Assembly (NCBI GenBank): GCA_027371845.1 | Contig: DAHXLD010000019.1 | Location: 1 to 44,489 of the forward strand | Direction of reading: 5' to 3' | DNA: 44,489 bases | DNA from: Candidatus Saccharimonadota bacterium | GTDB taxonomy: Bacteria > Patescibacteriota > Saccharimonadia > Saccharimonadales > UBA4665 | In this document: positions 35,140 through 41,491 of the stretch, piece after piece | Layout: every line of letters starts with the position of its first letter | Numbering within the stretch: the first letter of the stretch is position 1 | Program-made: the position numbers and the translations under genes | The notes under the pieces: generated by a model | The model's database searches: none | What the model was told of the DNA's origin: nothing | What the model saw: only the letters and a program-made list of their open reading frames with translations

Positions 35140-35480
35140 TTCAAATAAATAATAACACTAATGAATAAAAATTATTATAGAGTTATATTGTGATTAATAC
35201 AAAGCTCTTAAATTAAGCCCTCAATTTAAAGTATAAAACGCTATTATATTCAGAAATAATTATTACCAAATGATTATTGAATTAACTAAAGAAATTGTGA
35301 TTGCTAGCTTAGCGCAATGTGTTTATATATAGAAAGTATGTATATGTCAATTTAGCTATATCATCGATTGCAGGTCATGGGTCAGGCAAGATTATAACCG
35401 ATTATAACCCGTTAACTAAGGGTTTGAGGTGCCCCCTCTGCCAAATCTAATACAGTAACCATAGTGCTGGATTAGAACCG
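35140..35480. other. Left boundary region of the accessory island (no gene)
   Basis: No coding frame is supported. It contains the promoter of 34633-35139, a 24-nt stretch at 35245-35268 (TATATTCAGAAATAATTATT and on) that recurs imperfectly at 40068-40091, two tandem copies of GATTATAACC (35390-35399 and 35400-35409), and the A1 repeat core (35423-35479). Confidence 0.6.
35423..35479 (+). repeat. Island repeat A, copy 1 (core only)
   Basis: The core TTTGAGGTGCC...CTGGATTAGAACC matches cores of A2 and A3. An imperfect 12-bp stem forms between TCTAATACAGTA and TGCTGGATTAGA. It ends 1 nt before the stop codon of the minus-strand deacetylase gene. The 5' half seen in A2/A3 is absent. Confidence 0.7.
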
Positions 35481-36206
35481 TTATGAAAGGCGTGCGGATT
35501 CCTCCCTAACTAGTTCCATTTCACTTAACTTGCAGATTCTAAAGCCTTTTTGCAAGATATTATCAATAATTATTGGTAATGCTTCTAAAGTTGGCAGCGC
35601 TCTATTCATCCAATTATCATAGTGTTTATTACCCGGTAAATTATGCTCTGAGCTATCATGAAAGCCCACCAAAGTACCGTTTTCAATTATTTTCATCCAG
35701 GCATCTACAATGCGCTTTGCGTATGCGCTGATAGCCTGGGTATCCTGCTCGTCCCACTTGTGATCTGCGTCCCAATCATAGTCGCCTATAGCTAGCCCAG
35801 ACATCACTACATTGTTGCCATAAAGAGGTTCTATAATTCTTGCGACTTCATAATTCCAACTGAAATATGGTGGTCTTAGGAAGATAATTTGGTCTTCTTC
35901 TATACCTGCAGCTTTTGCAATAGCATCCCGGCCTTTTATAACCTCGTCAGTTACTGCTTGATCGCCTTGTTTCTGAAGAATCTCGACAAGTTTTTTATGT
36001 GTATAAGTATGGTTACCGATTTCGTGTCCTTCTGTAGCAATTTGTCTAACAATATCAGGGGACTTTTCTGCCCTCATACCAATTAAAAAGAAGTTTGCCT
36101 TTACGTCTTTAAGTCTAAGAATATCTAATATCTTAGGTGTTATTTTTGGGTTAGGTCCGTCGTCGAATAATAAGGCTACATCATTTTTAGCTTTATATAT
36201 AACCAT
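35481..36206 (-). CDS. Polysaccharide deacetylase (NodB domain)
   Basis: This is a metal-dependent N- or O-deacetylase of carbohydrate (CE4 family). Motif 1 is LLFDDGPNP (Asp15, Asp16), motif 2 HEIGNHTYTH (zinc ligands His66 and His70), motif 3 RPPYFSWN and a late LVGFHDSSEHN histidine. The 241-residue protein has no signal peptide or membrane anchor, so it would act in the cytoplasm or be exported otherwise; the N-terminus starts only 10 residues before the domain. TG-T-TAAACT 6 nt before ATG suggests leaderless expression. It is the first gene of the island, with A1 at its 3' end. Confidence 0.88.
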   Translation of the reverse strand: MVIYKAKNDVALLFDDGPNPKITPKILDILRLKDVKANFFLIGMRAEKSPDIVRQIATEGHEIGNHTYTHKKLVEILQKQGDQAVTDEVIKGRDAIAKAAGIEEDQIIFLRPPYFSWNYEVARIIEPLYGNNVVMSGLAIGDYDWDADHKWDEQDTQAISAYAKRIVDAWMKIIENGTLVGFHDSSEHNLPGNKHYDNWMNRALPTLEALPIIIDNILQKGFRICKLSEMELVREESARLS

Positions 36207-36338
36207 GTAATTAGTTTAACAAATTTTGCTAACAGGATTTAAATCAATTTAAGAAATAAATGTGCTTTGGTAGCCGTATTCGTTAATTACTTGGAACTTC
36301 AACAACAGAGATTATCGCTATAAAAGTCTTGATAGTGC

Positions 36339-36369
36339 AGTGTAGTCCGAAAAGTCCAAAACTCAATAT
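36339..36369 (+). repeat. Island repeat B, copy 1
   Basis: The sequence CAGTGTAGTCCGAAAAGTCC continues to CTCAATA and is nearly identical to B2 (37357-37387). It lies 3' of fic. B1 and B2 are direct repeats about 1,018 bp apart that bracket only fic. Confidence 0.8.
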
Positions 36370-36403
36370 GCACAGATTTGCACCAGAAATTAAGAGATTG
36401 TTT

Positions 36404-37273
36404 TTAGGTGCCTACCTTCCAAATGCCTTTTTCACGAAATGCTGGAATTGTTTGTCTTCTCGCAGCATTTATTAGTGTATTTACTGACCGTTTGTTTTGC
36501 TTAGCATAGTCGGACAGTCTTATAATATTCTGCCCTTTAAGGTATGAAATCCGTTTATTTAGTGATTCCATAACGGATAACATTATAAGATTTTCCATTC
36601 TTCCCGTGTGTTTAAGTTGTTGATATTCAACAAATGCAGGGTAGTATCTATCAAACTTACCCTTGTTACGAATAATGATCGGCGGGTACCCAAGTTGCTT
36701 GAGTTGTAAGTTCATGAGGACACGACCTATCCTACCGTTACCATCAACAAAAGGATGAATCCGTTCAAATTCTAGATGGAAGTATGAAAAACGGTCTATA
36801 AAATGTTGCTGGTCATTAGCCCTATAGTCTACTAACAGACGGTTGACAAGCTGTTCGATTTTATCAGGAGCAGGTGCTATATGTGTACCAGCTCGTACAT
36901 ACTCGCTCGGACCTCTCAATCTACCGGCAATTGTGTCATTTATCCCACCAATTAACATTTGGTGTAATAGCAATATATTTTCGACAGATAGTTCAAGATT
37001 AATATGATTATTAATATACTCAGTAACTCTGGCTAGATTTTTAGCTTCAAAAAGTTCTCTTACACTAATGTTCCGTGAAACTTCTTGTTCAAGAAGTATT
37101 CGCTCCGTTTCTTTGAGGGTAAGTTTCGAGTTCTCAATAGCGTTAGAGTTATAGACCAGTTCCGGAAGTTCAGACTCTTCAAGTAATATCAGCAGTGAGT
37201 CTTTGCCAGTTTTCAGCCTCTCAAATTCTTTTTTGAGCTGAGCTATTTTAAATCTATTTAAGGCACTAGGCAT
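36404..37273 (-). CDS. Fic-domain AMP-transferase, self-inhibited type
   Basis: Fic proteins transfer AMP from ATP to protein hydroxyls. The catalytic motif HPFVDGNGRIGR lies at 173-184. An inhibitory helix motif (S/T)xxxE(G/N) is present before it as SNAIEN (Ser43, Glu47, Asn48), the class II arrangement in which Glu blocks ATP positioning. The C-terminus (RLSDYAKQNKRSVNTLINAA) looks like a small DNA-binding winged helix, suggesting autoregulation. Length 289. The promoter is TTGACA-17-TATACT, 6 nt from ATG (leaderless). Confidence 0.92.
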   Translation of the reverse strand: MPSALNRFKIAQLKKEFERLKTGKDSLLILLEESELPELVYNSNAIENSKLTLKETERILLEQEVSRNISVRELFEAKNLARVTEYINNHINLELSVENILLLHQMLIGGINDTIAGRLRGPSEYVRAGTHIAPAPDKIEQLVNRLLVDYRANDQQHFIDRFSYFHLEFERIHPFVDGNGRIGRVLMNLQLKQLGYPPIIIRNKGKFDRYYPAFVEYQQLKHTGRMENLIMLSVMESLNKRISYLKGQNIIRLSDYAKQNKRSVNTLINAARRQTIPAFREKGIWKVGT

Positions 37274-37279
37274 GCTTCA

Positions 37280-37347
37280 AGTATAACTAATTAACGATAT
37301 AATGTCAATAAAGCGTTAATATTATCCGTTTTTTATATATATTAACG
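37280..37347 (-). promoter_or_regulatory. fic promoter with three ATTAACG operator-like boxes
   Basis: On the minus strand TTGACA (37303-37308) and TATACT (37280-37285) have a 17-nt spacer. ATTAACG occurs at 37290-37296, inverted (CGTTAAT) at 37314-37320 and again at 37341-37347, overlapping and flanking the promoter. The C-terminal HTH-like segment of Fic is a candidate binder. Confidence 0.6.
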
Positions 37348-37356
37348 ATAATGGTA

Positions 37357-37387
37357 CAGTGTAGTCCGAGAAGTCCAAAACTCAATA
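37357..37387 (+). repeat. Island repeat B, copy 2
   Basis: It is nearly identical to B1 and preceded by ATGGTA, which is also seen before B4. It lies 15 nt from the stop of the minus-strand gene 37403-37687. Confidence 0.8.
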
Positions 37388-37402
37388 GGATTAGAGTACG
37401 GT

Positions 37403-37687
37403 CTAGTGACTAGTGCCTTTTAAGATTGAGTTATTGTAACCGTCAGGGTCAGCTAGATTATGCTTGACTCTGTCTACTAATTCAAATTGGGAAATCCATC
37501 GGCTAAACACTGCTATTCGTCCTTCAAGATGTCCACCATCTACTCTAGTATGCAAAAGTCTTCCATTAGCAATTTCAACTACTTCAACCCCGCTAACATC
37601 ATCTTCGGCAGTATGAGCATTATACCGCCCGCATACACAATGTTCGTTCTCGTTTATTGGAGTTATTCCCAAAACTAGTCTTTCCAT
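37403..37687 (-). CDS. Small island protein of unknown function
   Basis: The 94-residue protein contains a Cys-x-Cys (EHCVCGRYNAHT) and a VDGGHLEGRIAVFSRWISQF segment. It has no signal peptide or membrane helix, and no family is recognised. It sits between repeats B2 and B4 in the same orientation as fic. That repeat-bracketed placement, more than its sequence, supports it being a real cassette gene. Confidence 0.5.
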   Translation of the reverse strand: MERLVLGITPINENEHCVCGRYNAHTAEDDVSGVEVVEIANGRLLHTRVDGGHLEGRIAVFSRWISQFELVDRVKHNLADPDGYNNSILKGTSH

Positions 37688-37736
37688 AATCTTTGACAGT
37701 TTAATACGTAGTTACAGAATTCACAATCATAAGTAT

Positions 37737-37772
37737 GATGGTACGGCATTGTCGACAAGGTTAGAACTTTAT
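37737..37772 (+). repeat. Island repeat B, diverged copy (B4)
   Basis: ATGGTACGGCATTGTCGACA and the following GGTTAGAACTTTATT align with B2 at roughly two of three positions, and its GTTAGAA end resembles B3. It overlaps the 3' end of the broken kinase gene. Confidence 0.45.
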
Positions 37773-38269
37773 TGTCGCGAGCTTATTACGAATGGAGTCA
37801 ATCAATTCGCCATAATCCGTAGTTCGAGAAAAAACTAAGTAGTCTGGTTTTAGTAATCTTATCGCTTTATGGTAAGCATCTAGTTGAGCGGGCAGCAACT
37901 GAAGTAATTCATCTGTATCGTAACGCTTTCTTGCCTTGATACGTGCTATGAGTTCATCTTCTGATAAGTCTATTGCAATTACATACGTCTCATATCCGTT
38001 GCGCAAGGCAGTATAAACAAAACTACAACAAGAAAAAGTTCATTGGAAAGATTTCATTAACAGAGGTCCAAGACAAAGTGCTGTCAATTTCGGGGACTTG
38101 ACACCTCATCATTGCAAAAGTATGTAGCCCGCAAATTGCTAACGAGCAATTGCCGAATTGAGGACTTGCCTGAGCCGGAACAGGCTAAAAAGAATATGGC
38201 AAGTTTAGGATAAGATTCATCCTTGTTTGGCCGAGTATTAAGATACTCGTCTGCAAGCTGTGGAACCAT
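37761..38269 (-). pseudogene. Broken P-loop kinase / zeta-toxin-like gene
   Basis: The N-terminal part (start 38269) reads LAIFFLACSGSGKSSIRQLL, a Walker A motif, then ATYFCNDEV, as in zeta-toxin/AAA_33 kinases. It hits a stop near 38084. A second in-register fragment, from about 38030 to 37761, reads FVYTALRNGYETYVIAIDLS, then ARKRYDTDELL and YLVFSRTTDYGELIDSIRNK, the expected C-terminal half. The two halves are joined through stops and a frame change, with part of the middle missing. It is most likely inactivated. Confidence 0.7.
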
Positions 38270-38313
38270 AGTTTGATAATAGCATAGACGCTGTATAGTA
38301 AACCACTTATGCT

Positions 38314-38435
38314 TGGTACACCTTCCTGTCTCCGCTTAGAACCGCCTCAAAGCTGAAATATTGCGGTGGCATGAAACGTTTGGGGCACTATTTCTGCCAA
38401 GTCTAGCACAGTAACTACCGTACTGGATTAGAACC
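38314..38435 (+). repeat. Island repeat A, copy 2
   Basis: The 122-bp sequence starts TGGTACACCTTCCTGTCTCC and ends CTGGATTAGAACC. It aligns without gaps to A3 at roughly three quarters of positions, and its second half to A1. The first 9 nt equal the CCA end plus acceptor of tRNA-Arg at 41327 read on this strand. The core folds (CAGTA with TACTG, extended to a 12-bp imperfect stem). It lies between the kinase pseudogene and relBE. Confidence 0.85.
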
Positions 38436-38480
38436 TTGTTGGTCTATCTGAATTCTATAGAGGTATGAATGACGAGCATA

Positions 38481-38509
38481 TTGATGCATTGATGCAGCTA
38501 TGCTATACT
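38481..38509 (+). promoter_or_regulatory. relBE promoter
   Basis: TTGATG (38481-38486) and TATACT (38504-38509, with TG two bases upstream) are 17 nt apart. The -35 lies in a tandem pair TTGATGCA-TTGATGCA, a possible antitoxin operator. Confidence 0.65.
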
Positions 38510-38533
38510 AACCACATAAGATGAGGAACGGTT

Positions 38534-38752
38534 ATGCGCACTACTATCACCATTAACGATAAAATATATAAAGCTTTGAGGATACGAGCTGCTGAATGCG
38601 GAGAGTCCGTTTCTTCTGTAATTGAAGATGCGGTCAAGGAACAAGTGCTTGAGGATTTAGAAGACCTTCAAATTGTTAAAGAACGTGAGAATGAATCTGC
38701 TATAGACTTCCACTTATTCGTTAAAGAGCTTAAAGCTGATGGCCTCTTATAA
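38534..38752 (+). CDS. Antitoxin of a RelBE/ParDE-type pair
   Basis: The 72-residue protein starts with a ribbon-helix-helix pattern (MRTTITINDKIYKALRIRAA; ESVSSVIEDAV) and ends with an acidic toxin-binding tail. It should neutralise the toxin encoded next, bind the operator upstream and repress both genes. A good Shine-Dalgarno (GAGG, 38524-38527) is present. Its end overlaps the toxin gene by 14 nt, indicating translational coupling. Confidence 0.85.
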   Translation: MRTTITINDKIYKALRIRAAECGESVSSVIEDAVKEQVLEDLEDLQIVKERENESAIDFHLFVKELKADGLL

Positions 38753-39008
38753 AGTTAAGATTAAAAACTCTGCCCAAAAAGAAATCCGTAAACTTCCAAG
38801 TAAAGAGTTGCGAGATAGTATTGTGGGCATAATCGGTGGCCTATATATAAATCCCATACCAGATGATTCAAAAAAGATTAAAGGTTCCAATAATATCTAT
38901 CGTATAAGGCAAGGGGTTTACCGAATCGTTTATCAGATTTATAAAAATGAGTTACTGATTCTAGTTATAAGAGTTCGACATCGTAAAGACGTATATAAAG
39001 GGCTGTAA
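38739..39008 (+). CDS. RelE/ParE-family toxin
   Basis: The 89-residue protein fits the RelE/ParE fold: YKVKIKNSAQKEIRKLPSKE, IKGSNNIYRIRQGVYRIVYQ and a final VIRVRHRKDVYKGL. Basic residues in the central strands and the C-terminal Arg/His resemble ribosome-dependent mRNA interferases (RelE type) more than gyrase poisons, but this is not certain. It is followed 6 nt later by repeat A3. Confidence 0.88.
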   Translation: MASYKVKIKNSAQKEIRKLPSKELRDSIVGIIGGLYINPIPDDSKKIKGSNNIYRIRQGVYRIVYQIYKNELLILVIRVRHRKDVYKGL

Positions 39009-39014
39009 ATTATG

Positions 39015-39135
39015 TGGTACACCTTCCTGTCTCCGCTTGGAACCGCCTCAAGAATGAACTACTGCGCTGGCACGAGACATTTGAAGTATCACCTCTGCCA
39101 AGTCTAGTACGATAACTATCGGGCTGGATTAGCAC
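39015..39135 (+). repeat. Island repeat A, copy 3
   Basis: It starts TGGTACACCTTCCTGTCTCC, like A2, and the preceding TTATG also precedes the tRNA-Arg end. It fills most of the gap between the convergent relE and vapC stops. The core hairpin CGATA/TATCG keeps pairing with different bases from A2, which suggests that the structure is conserved. Confidence 0.85.
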
Positions 39136-39141
39136 AAAACA

Positions 39142-39540
39142 CTAAATTACACTAAGCCCGTGAGGTTTATAAGCATCGAACTTGCTATCGCTAGATAATA
39201 AAGTCATGCCGCTTTGGATAGCTAGCCATATGATCATCCTGTCAAAAGGGTCTCTGTGATCCTTTATCTTGGGTAGTAAGTAATAGGTGGACCACTGTTC
39301 GGAAGAAGGAGTGATATCCTTTAGCCCAATTTTATATATTCCGGCCAGGAATTCATCTAGAGTATGACTGCCAAGTTCTAGCTTACCTAGAGCATATTTT
39401 AAGCTAATCTCCCATTTCGATATAGAGCTAACAAACTTTTCATTTTCAGATGACTTAATAATTTTTTTGTGTTCCGGGCTCAACTTCTCTGGGCTTAGTC
39501 TAAGCCAAAGCAGAATATGAGTATCCAGTAGATAATTCAC
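39142..39540 (-). CDS. VapC-type PIN-domain toxin
   Basis: The 132-residue PIN ribonuclease has the acidic quartet: LLDTHILLW (Asp6), SKWEISLKYALGKLEL (Glu), KDHRDPFDRMIIW (Asp residues) and SSDSKF. VapC toxins cleave specific tRNAs or rRNA. Its start overlaps the end of the antitoxin gene by 4 nt. Confidence 0.92.
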   Translation of the reverse strand: MNYLLDTHILLWLRLSPEKLSPEHKKIIKSSENEKFVSSISKWEISLKYALGKLELGSHTLDEFLAGIYKIGLKDITPSSEQWSTYYLLPKIKDHRDPFDRMIIWLAIQSGMTLLSSDSKFDAYKPHGLSVI

Positions 39541-39779
39541 GAATTAATAAGCTCTTCTTCTGTTATTTCAAAGCCGTTTAACGCATATGTCCAACCTTGA
39601 GACTTTAGGTCGCCTATTTTTACAGAGTGGTTTGGTTTTTCTAGTTGATTTTGCGGAATAATTGTCGCCAATGGTACTTTTTTGCGACCATAAGTAATTA
39701 CAACTTTATTTCCATGCTTAAGCTCATCTACAACGGATGAAAAGTTGGCTTTGAAGTCAGCGGTAGTCATTATTTTCAT
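39537..39779 (-). CDS. Phd/YefM-family antitoxin
   Basis: The 80-residue protein has the Phd/YefM N-terminal DNA-binding pattern (TTADFKANFSSVVDELKHG; VVITYGRKKVPLATIIP) and a C-terminal toxin-binding tail. It pairs with the PIN toxin that follows. A palindrome and promoter lie directly upstream, consistent with autoregulation and a leaderless start. Confidence 0.9.
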   Translation of the reverse strand: MKIMTTADFKANFSSVVDELKHGNKVVITYGRKKVPLATIIPQNQLEKPNHSVKIGDLKSQGWTYALNGFEITEEELINS

Positions 39780-40223
39780 AATAAACTATACTAGCAAAGT
39801 GAGTATAAGTTGTCAAGTTGACACTTTCATAGACAAACGGATATGATCTGCTTTATACAGAATCGCCAATAAAAATTAATCTTAATCCATCCTCGGTTAC
39901 TAGTCTCAAGTCAGCAGCTTAAATAATAACGTCTTGAGAATTGATCTAACAGGATTCGAACCGATTTTAGGAAGTAAAAGCTCTAAGTTGGTAAAATCAC
40001 TAAAATATTTAGAACTACAGAAACAAAAGTTGTAAAGTCAACGAAAATAATGGTACTCCCTAATAGATATATTCAGAAATAAATATTATCAGACTATAGT
40101 TAGTATTGCTGATGAAGTAGAGATGGTTATAGAATATTTAGGCAACAGTTTTAGCTTGAACTTACAAATTTAACGTGGGTAAACCCAAACCACTCGGTTT
40201 ATAAAGAATTTCTAATGAGATAC
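39780..40223. other. Island intergenic region with remnants
   Basis: No gene is supported. It holds the Phd promoter, a 15-nt fragment AACAGGATTCGAACC (39948-39962) matching the T-arm of the tRNA-Arg gene as read on this strand, an ATAATGGTAC motif (40047-40056) like the one before B2, and a 24-nt stretch at 40068-40091 similar to 35245-35268. A minus-strand 21-codon tail (ending RLIFIGDSV) near 39860-39925 may be the remnant of a lost gene. Confidence 0.45.
39787..39816 (-). promoter_or_regulatory. Promoter and operator of the Phd-VapC operon
   Basis: On the minus strand TTGACA (39811-39816) and TAGTAT (39788-39793) are 17 nt apart, 8 nt before ATG. TATACT-N9-AGTATA (39787-39807) is a perfect inverted repeat over the -10. 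TGTCAA-G-TTGACA covers the -35. Confidence 0.65.
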
Positions 40224-40394
40224 TTAGTTGGAATTAGATTTTGAAGACAGCATATTCCGCTCCACTGACAGTTTCGAAATATCTAAACTGCAACTACTAT
40301 ACTTTTTACACCATGCTTCGCATTGCTTTGCGGTTTCCTCGTTTTCATAGTGCAGTCCGCACTCAGAACATTGAAATAGCTTTTTATCTACCAT
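40224..40394 (-). CDS. Tiny Cys-rich zinc-finger-like protein
   Basis: ATG at 40394 begins a 56-residue frame: FQCSECGLHY, then AKQCEAWCKKYSSC. The Cys pattern C9-x2-C12 ... C25-x3-C29-x5-C35, with His15, suggests a structural zinc site. Similar short proteins (a QCxECGxxYE...CEAWC layout) are known from CPR genomes; their function is unknown. A Shine-Dalgarno-like AAGGAG lies about 12 nt upstream. The opposite-strand frame at 40241-40450 is its shadow. Confidence 0.65.
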   Translation of the reverse strand: MVDKKLFQCSECGLHYENEETAKQCEAWCKKYSSCSLDISKLSVERNMLSSKSNSN

Positions 40395-40455
40395 ATTTAA
40401 ATTTTACTCCTTTTAAAAACAATGGTGCATTAATCGTTCTTGACAACTAAAATGC

Positions 40456-40481
40456 CAGTCCGAGAAGTTAGAAACTCTATA
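40456..40481 (+). repeat. Island repeat B, diverged copy (B3)
   Basis: CAGTCCGAGAAGTTAGAAAC and the following TCTATA match B2 at about 21 of 26 positions. It lies just 3' of the second vapC gene. Confidence 0.6.
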
Positions 40482-40489
40482 ATAACAAG

Positions 40490-40897
40490 CTATACTTTAA
40501 CTAAAGTAGAATTTGGAGCCTGATTGGCCAATTTTTTATCAAAAGTCCATAAAGGTTCAGCATCATTGAGTTGTGCGTATACAGATAAACAACAATCCTC
40601 AAAAGATAAACCACTATGTTCAATATATAATGGCAGTGCTTTTTCAAAAAGAACTCTATTGCAGTTTATTTCTTTTAAATTCATAAGACCCTCTATTGCT
40701 TCGCTAGTCTGTAAACGACTAAATCTGTAGTATCGGTCAAGCACAAACACCAGCTCAATTATTGCTATGTCAGCAACAGCAAACTGATTAGCAGTTTGGC
40801 TTAATAGTTTCTTTACAGCAGCATGCTGCTCAGTTATGTCGTTAAGTAGTAGACGTAATAAGACATTAGTATCCAATGAGCCTACACATTTCGTCAT
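40490..40897 (-). CDS. VapC-type PIN-domain toxin (second)
   Basis: The 135-residue PIN protein has SLDTNVLLRLLL (Asp9), IIELVFVLDRYYRF (Glu), SGLSFEDCCLSVYA (Asp) and WTFDKKLA (Asp), the usual acidic site. It starts 3 nt after its AbrB-type antitoxin gene and is probably translationally coupled. Sequence similarity to the other VapC in the island is limited to the motifs, so the two are not recent duplicates. Confidence 0.92.
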   Translation of the reverse strand: MTKCVGSLDTNVLLRLLLNDITEQHAAVKKLLSQTANQFAVADIAIIELVFVLDRYYRFSRLQTSEAIEGLMNLKEINCNRVLFEKALPLYIEHSGLSFEDCCLSVYAQLNDAEPLWTFDKKLANQAPNSTLVKV

Positions 40898-40900
40898 ATC

Positions 40901-41149
40901 TTATTTAGACCTATTTGCCTGGTAAAATGCGTCTGCGTCGATAAGAGGACTTATTCCAGGCTTGATATACCCACTTAGCTTTTTGCTAAGTTCATCTATA
41001 CTGGTGGGCTTTGATATTACAAGTTCGCCCTTATGTTCGTTAAAGCTGATTCGTAACGTGCCACCACCTTTACTTAAGCCGAGTTTATGACGCACTGGAG
41101 CTGGTATGGTAGTTTGACCCTTGCTCGTAATTGTAAGCGTAGCCTTCAT
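40901..41149 (-). CDS. AbrB/MazE-family antitoxin (VapB type)
   Basis: The 82-residue protein from ATG 41149 begins MKATLTITSKGQTTIPAPVR, the SpoVT-AbrB swapped-hairpin DNA-binding domain, followed by an Asp/Ala tail for toxin binding. In-frame starts at 41155 and 41185 exist, but TATAGT at 41157-41162 ends 7 nt before ATG 41149, favouring the shortest form as a leaderless message. Confidence 0.88.
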   Translation of the reverse strand: MKATLTITSKGQTTIPAPVRHKLGLSKGGGTLRISFNEHKGELVISKPTSIDELSKKLSGYIKPGISPLIDADAFYQANRSK

Positions 41150-41156
41150 ATCCATT

Positions 41157-41190
41157 ACTATAGCAAAACCTATTACTAAATACAATAGGT
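41157..41190 (-). promoter_or_regulatory. Promoter and operator of the AbrB-VapC operon
   Basis: TATAGT (41157-41162) and TTGTAT (41180-41185) are 17 nt apart on the minus strand. The perfect inverted repeat ACCTATT-N9-AATAGGT (41168-41190) covers the spacer and -35, a probable autoregulatory site. It would overlap the coding sequence if the 41185 start were used. Confidence 0.65.
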
Positions 41191-41326
41191 AATGTAAGTA
41201 ACTTTTTTATTACTAAATGTAGTGACCAGATTGGAAACGATTTTAATCTGCTAGCATAGGTAAGACTTAAAAATTGCGAAAATATCAGAAATCTCTGAAT
41301 GTTGTATTAGAAACTAAATTCTTATG

Positions 41327-41403
41327 TGGTACACCCGACAGGATTCGAACCTGTGACCTTTGGCTCCGCAAGCCAACACTCTATCCAGCTGAGCTACGGG
41401 TGC
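41327..41403 (-). tRNA. tRNA-Arg (anticodon GCG)
   Basis: A full cloverleaf is seen on the minus strand: acceptor GCACCCG / CGGGTGT (one G-U), D-arm GCTC/GAGT, anticodon stem TTGGC/GCCAA with loop TTGCGGA (anticodon GCG, decoding CGC/CGU), T-arm ACAGG/CCTGT with TTCGAAT, discriminator A and encoded CCA. Repeats A2 and A3 begin with its 3' end, so it probably anchors the island. Confidence 0.95.
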
Positions 41404-41477
41404 AAGTTATATGTATTATACTTTTTATAACCTATTTTGTTTAATATCTAAACATTTTTTAATAAATAATACGGAAG

Positions 41478-41483
41478 TATAAT
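41478..41483 (+). promoter_or_regulatory. -10 box of leaderless Nudix gene
   Basis: TATAAT lies 8 nt before ATG 41492. Confidence 0.5.
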
Positions 41484-41491
41484 TACTAGGC

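Noticed and set aside
40241-40450. Plus-strand frame of 69 codons in the island
   Set aside because: It begins at TTG, lacks a Shine-Dalgarno, and overlaps the better supported Cys-rich minus-strand gene 40224-40394.
35481-41185. Classical integron with attC sites
   Set aside because: Repeats A and B have cassette-like placement, but their ends do not fit the RYYYAAC/GTTRRRY consensus and no IntI-type integrase is in the window; I therefore call them cassette-like only.
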